Assembly: GCA_910587065.1 (NCBI GenBank)
Contig: CAJUMA010000003.1
Span: 1-64,000 of the forward strand
Origin: an uncultured Bacilli bacterium
Lineage (GTDB): Bacteria > Bacillota_I > Bacilli_A > RF39 > UBA660
Reading direction: 5' to 3'
DNA length: 64,000 bases
The notes below the pieces were generated by a model that saw nothing but the letters and a program-made list of their open reading frames with translations, did not search any database and was not told the origin of the DNA. How positions within the stretch are numbered: position 1 is the stretch's first letter; the number at the start of each line of letters is the position of its first letter. Both the position numbers and the translations under genes were made by a program. Positions 62,549 to 64,000 of this stretch are shown in pieces.

Positions 62549-63577
62549 ATGAAAAAAGTTATATTATTGTTTTTATTATTATTAATTCCTTCTTCTGTTA
62601 AGGCATCAATCTGTGTAATGGATACTGATGCAAAAAGATTACTAACGGGTACTGGTGAACACGAAGTAAGACTAATTGCTTCCACTACTAAAATAATGAC
62701 TTCTCTTGTTGTAATAAATAATGTTGATGACTTAGAAGAAGAAATCGAAGTAACCGACGATGTTTTAAAGAGTTTTGGCTCAGGTATTTATATTGAAGTT
62801 GGAGAACATATTAAAGTAATAGATCTTTTATATGGTCTTATGCTTAGAAGCGGAAATGATGCAGCAATTATGTTAGCTGTTCATGTAGGCGGATCAATTG
62901 AGGGCTTTGCTAAATTAATGAATGAAACAGCTACTTCTTTTGGTATGAAAAATACAGAGTTTATTAATCCATCAGGTTTAGAAGATGAAAATGGACAGGG
63001 AAATACATCAACTTGTTATGATATGGCACTTCTTATGTCGGAAGCAACTAAATGTCAAAAGTTAATGGAAATTATGTCTACTAAACATTATGGAGTACAA
63101 ACTGATTATAAATACTATGATTGGTATAACAAAAATAAGTTACTAACAGAGTATAAGTATACTACAGGTGGAAAGACTGGTTATACAGAAAAAGCTTATA
63201 GGACATTAGTAACATCAGCAACAAAGGATAATAAGAACTTAGCTGTTGTTACCTTAAATGAAAGAGATGATTTCTTAAAACATAAAAATAAATACGAAGA
63301 AACTTTTAAAAAGTATAAACTAGTAAATGTTGTTGATAAAAAGAAATTTTTAAAAAATGAAGGATATGAAGTAAAAGAAGACATTAATATGCTTCTAACG
63401 GAAGATGAAATAAAAAAAGTCAAGGTTAGTGTTACTTATCTTGATGATGCGTTAGCAAGAAGTGGTTATGTCACAGTTTCTTTAAATGATAAAGAATATT
63501 TTAAAGAAAATATTTACAAAAGAAAGAAAAGCAAAGGAATATTAACCAAAATATTCGATTTCTTTCATATCTTTTAA
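62549..63577 (+). CDS. D-alanyl-D-alanine carboxypeptidase (S11, DacF type)
   Basis: 342 residues. Signal peptide about 1-19. All catalytic motifs are canonical: STTK (45-48), SGN (101-103) and KTG (209-211, GGKTGYTEKA). A beta-rich C-terminal domain ends in a basic amphipathic segment (KRKKSKGILTKIFDFF) that would lie on the membrane. It removes terminal D-Ala from the stem peptide and so limits crosslinking. The ribosome site is weak. Differs from the S11 protein at 10006, which has SGA. Confidence 0.93.
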   Translation: MKKVILLFLLLLIPSSVKASICVMDTDAKRLLTGTGEHEVRLIASTTKIMTSLVVINNVDDLEEEIEVTDDVLKSFGSGIYIEVGEHIKVIDLLYGLMLRSGNDAAIMLAVHVGGSIEGFAKLMNETATSFGMKNTEFINPSGLEDENGQGNTSTCYDMALLMSEATKCQKLMEIMSTKHYGVQTDYKYYDWYNKNKLLTEYKYTTGGKTGYTEKAYRTLVTSATKDNKNLAVVTLNERDDFLKHKNKYEETFKKYKLVNVVDKKKFLKNEGYEVKEDINMLLTEDEIKKVKVSVTYLDDALARSGYVTVSLNDKEYFKENIYKRKKSKGILTKIFDFFHIF

Positions 63578-63606
63578 TTGTTAGTATAAGAGTTTTATAG
63601 TATAAT
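63578..63606 (+). promoter_or_regulatory. consensus promoter before the CAT-like gene
   Basis: TTGTTA (63578-63583), 17 bp, TATAAT (63601-63606), with AGGTGATAGT-ATG just downstream. Confidence 0.75.
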
Positions 63607-63622
63607 TTTCGTAGGTGATAGT

Positions 63623-64000
63623 ATGAAAATTATTAATGAACTTTTAGTTATGATATTAATAAATCAATAGATTTTTTATAAAAATATATTTGGCTTTCAA
63701 GTTTTAGAATCAGTGGGAGAGCCAGTTGAATGGACGAAAGAAGAGTTTATTGAATCTTGTAAACTTGCTAAACAAGAATTAAAAAATACTCAAAAAGATG
63801 TAATACTAAATGATCCAGAAAAAGGGGCTATTTGGTATTCTTGCCTTCCTTGGTTTAAATTTACTGGAGTAGTGCCACCATATGATGCTAAAGTAACGGT
63901 TCCACAAATTATATGGGATCAGTTTGAAATAGTAGAAGGACATGTTTATATAAATGCAATGATAATGGCACATCATGGTTTTATTGATGGGTCACACATA
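63623..64000 (+). pseudogene. chloramphenicol-acetyltransferase-like gene lacking its N-terminal part (cut by window end)
   Basis: A good promoter and AGGTGAT lead to ATG 63623, which gives KIINELLVMILINQ and stops at TAG 63668. In the same frame the sequence goes on with ESVGEPVEWTKEEF, CLPWFKFTGVVPPYDAK, VTVPQIIW, and VYINAMIMAHHGFIDGSHI. The last is the HHxxxDG catalytic block of CAT-fold acyltransferases. About 60-90 N-terminal residues of a normal CAT are missing between the stub and this part, so an internal deletion is likely. The gene runs past the window. CAT-like proteins of this type in gut bacteria are not always resistance enzymes. Confidence 0.6.

Noticed and set aside
1..64000. 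Mollicute code with UGA as Trp
   Set aside because: Several genes end on UGA at tight junctions (ATGA, TGATG), and conserved Trp positions are UGG. The UGA in the decayed gene near 27330 is better read as a lesion.
1..64000. CRISPR array or tRNA cluster
   Set aside because: No regularly spaced direct repeats and no tRNA-like cloverleaf was found on reading through both strands.

Overview
The window is very AT-rich (roughly 70% A+T by eye). It has Gram-positive style ribosome sites (AGGAGG), clean sigma-A promoters (TTGNNN-17-TATAAT) and many short hairpin-plus-T-run terminators. UGA is used as a stop and Trp is UGG, so the code is standard. Type IV pilus genes, two D,D-carboxypeptidases, a GH25 muramidase, SpoVS, RecX, an NrtR-type Nudix regulator and surface proteins with Thr-Thr-Lys linkers point to a walled, low-GC Bacillota. 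An uncultured gut Bacilli lineage is most likely, but that placement is inference.

Layout. 1-4.8 kb: the end of a surface or tail-fibre-like protein, a small minus-strand protein, then pilC, pilD and a DUF2207 membrane protein. 4.8-14.9 kb: GH25 muramidase, a protein-kinase-like protein, a CmpB-type membrane protein, a 608-residue orphan, a cohesin-like membrane-anchored protein, a D,D-carboxypeptidase, a ferritin-like protein, small membrane proteins and a PHP phosphoesterase. 14.93-15.65 kb: an intact IS200-type element carrying only tnpA. 15.8-21.2 kb: a miniature UvrA-like ATPase with one degenerate ATP site, then a surface operon with an M6-like metalloprotease carrying GLUG, Big2 and dockerin domains, split by a frameshift in an A6 tract.

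21.2-27.5 kb is an accessory, partly decayed stretch. It holds a kinase pseudogene, a membrane-tethered XRE regulator with an operator-like palindrome, a frameshifted secreted protein, a secreted trypsin-like protease and fragments of HTH genes. Nearly all broken genes of the window sit here. 27.4-36.6 kb: a strongly folded leader before uvrB, a second kinase-like protein, a LysR regulator, a CBS/DRTGG-type family II pyrophosphatase, and a three-gene operon with a membrane XRE protein.

36.65-37.18 kb and 45.18-45.60 kb each hold a protein-free transcription unit with a strong promoter and an intrinsic terminator. Both carry extensive complementary segments, and I read them as large structured non-coding RNAs. 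A smaller folded element lies at about 43.0-43.2 kb. Between them are housekeeping genes (PAP2 phosphatase, SDRs, SPFH protein, RNA methyltransferase, NAD kinase).

46.7-57.6 kb is the most distinctive protein-coding region. It holds two consecutive modules, each with its own promoter: a small secreted/anchored protein A, a membrane protein B, then a giant Cys-rich secreted protein C. The two giants share about 750 C-terminal residues but have unrelated N-terminal heads, one of which looks like an internal-thioester adhesin domain. The remainder carries SpoVS, a CapA-like protein, recX, a DUF402 protein, an NrtR-type regulator, a second D,D-carboxypeptidase and, at the edge, a chloramphenicol-acetyltransferase-like gene lacking its N-terminal part.
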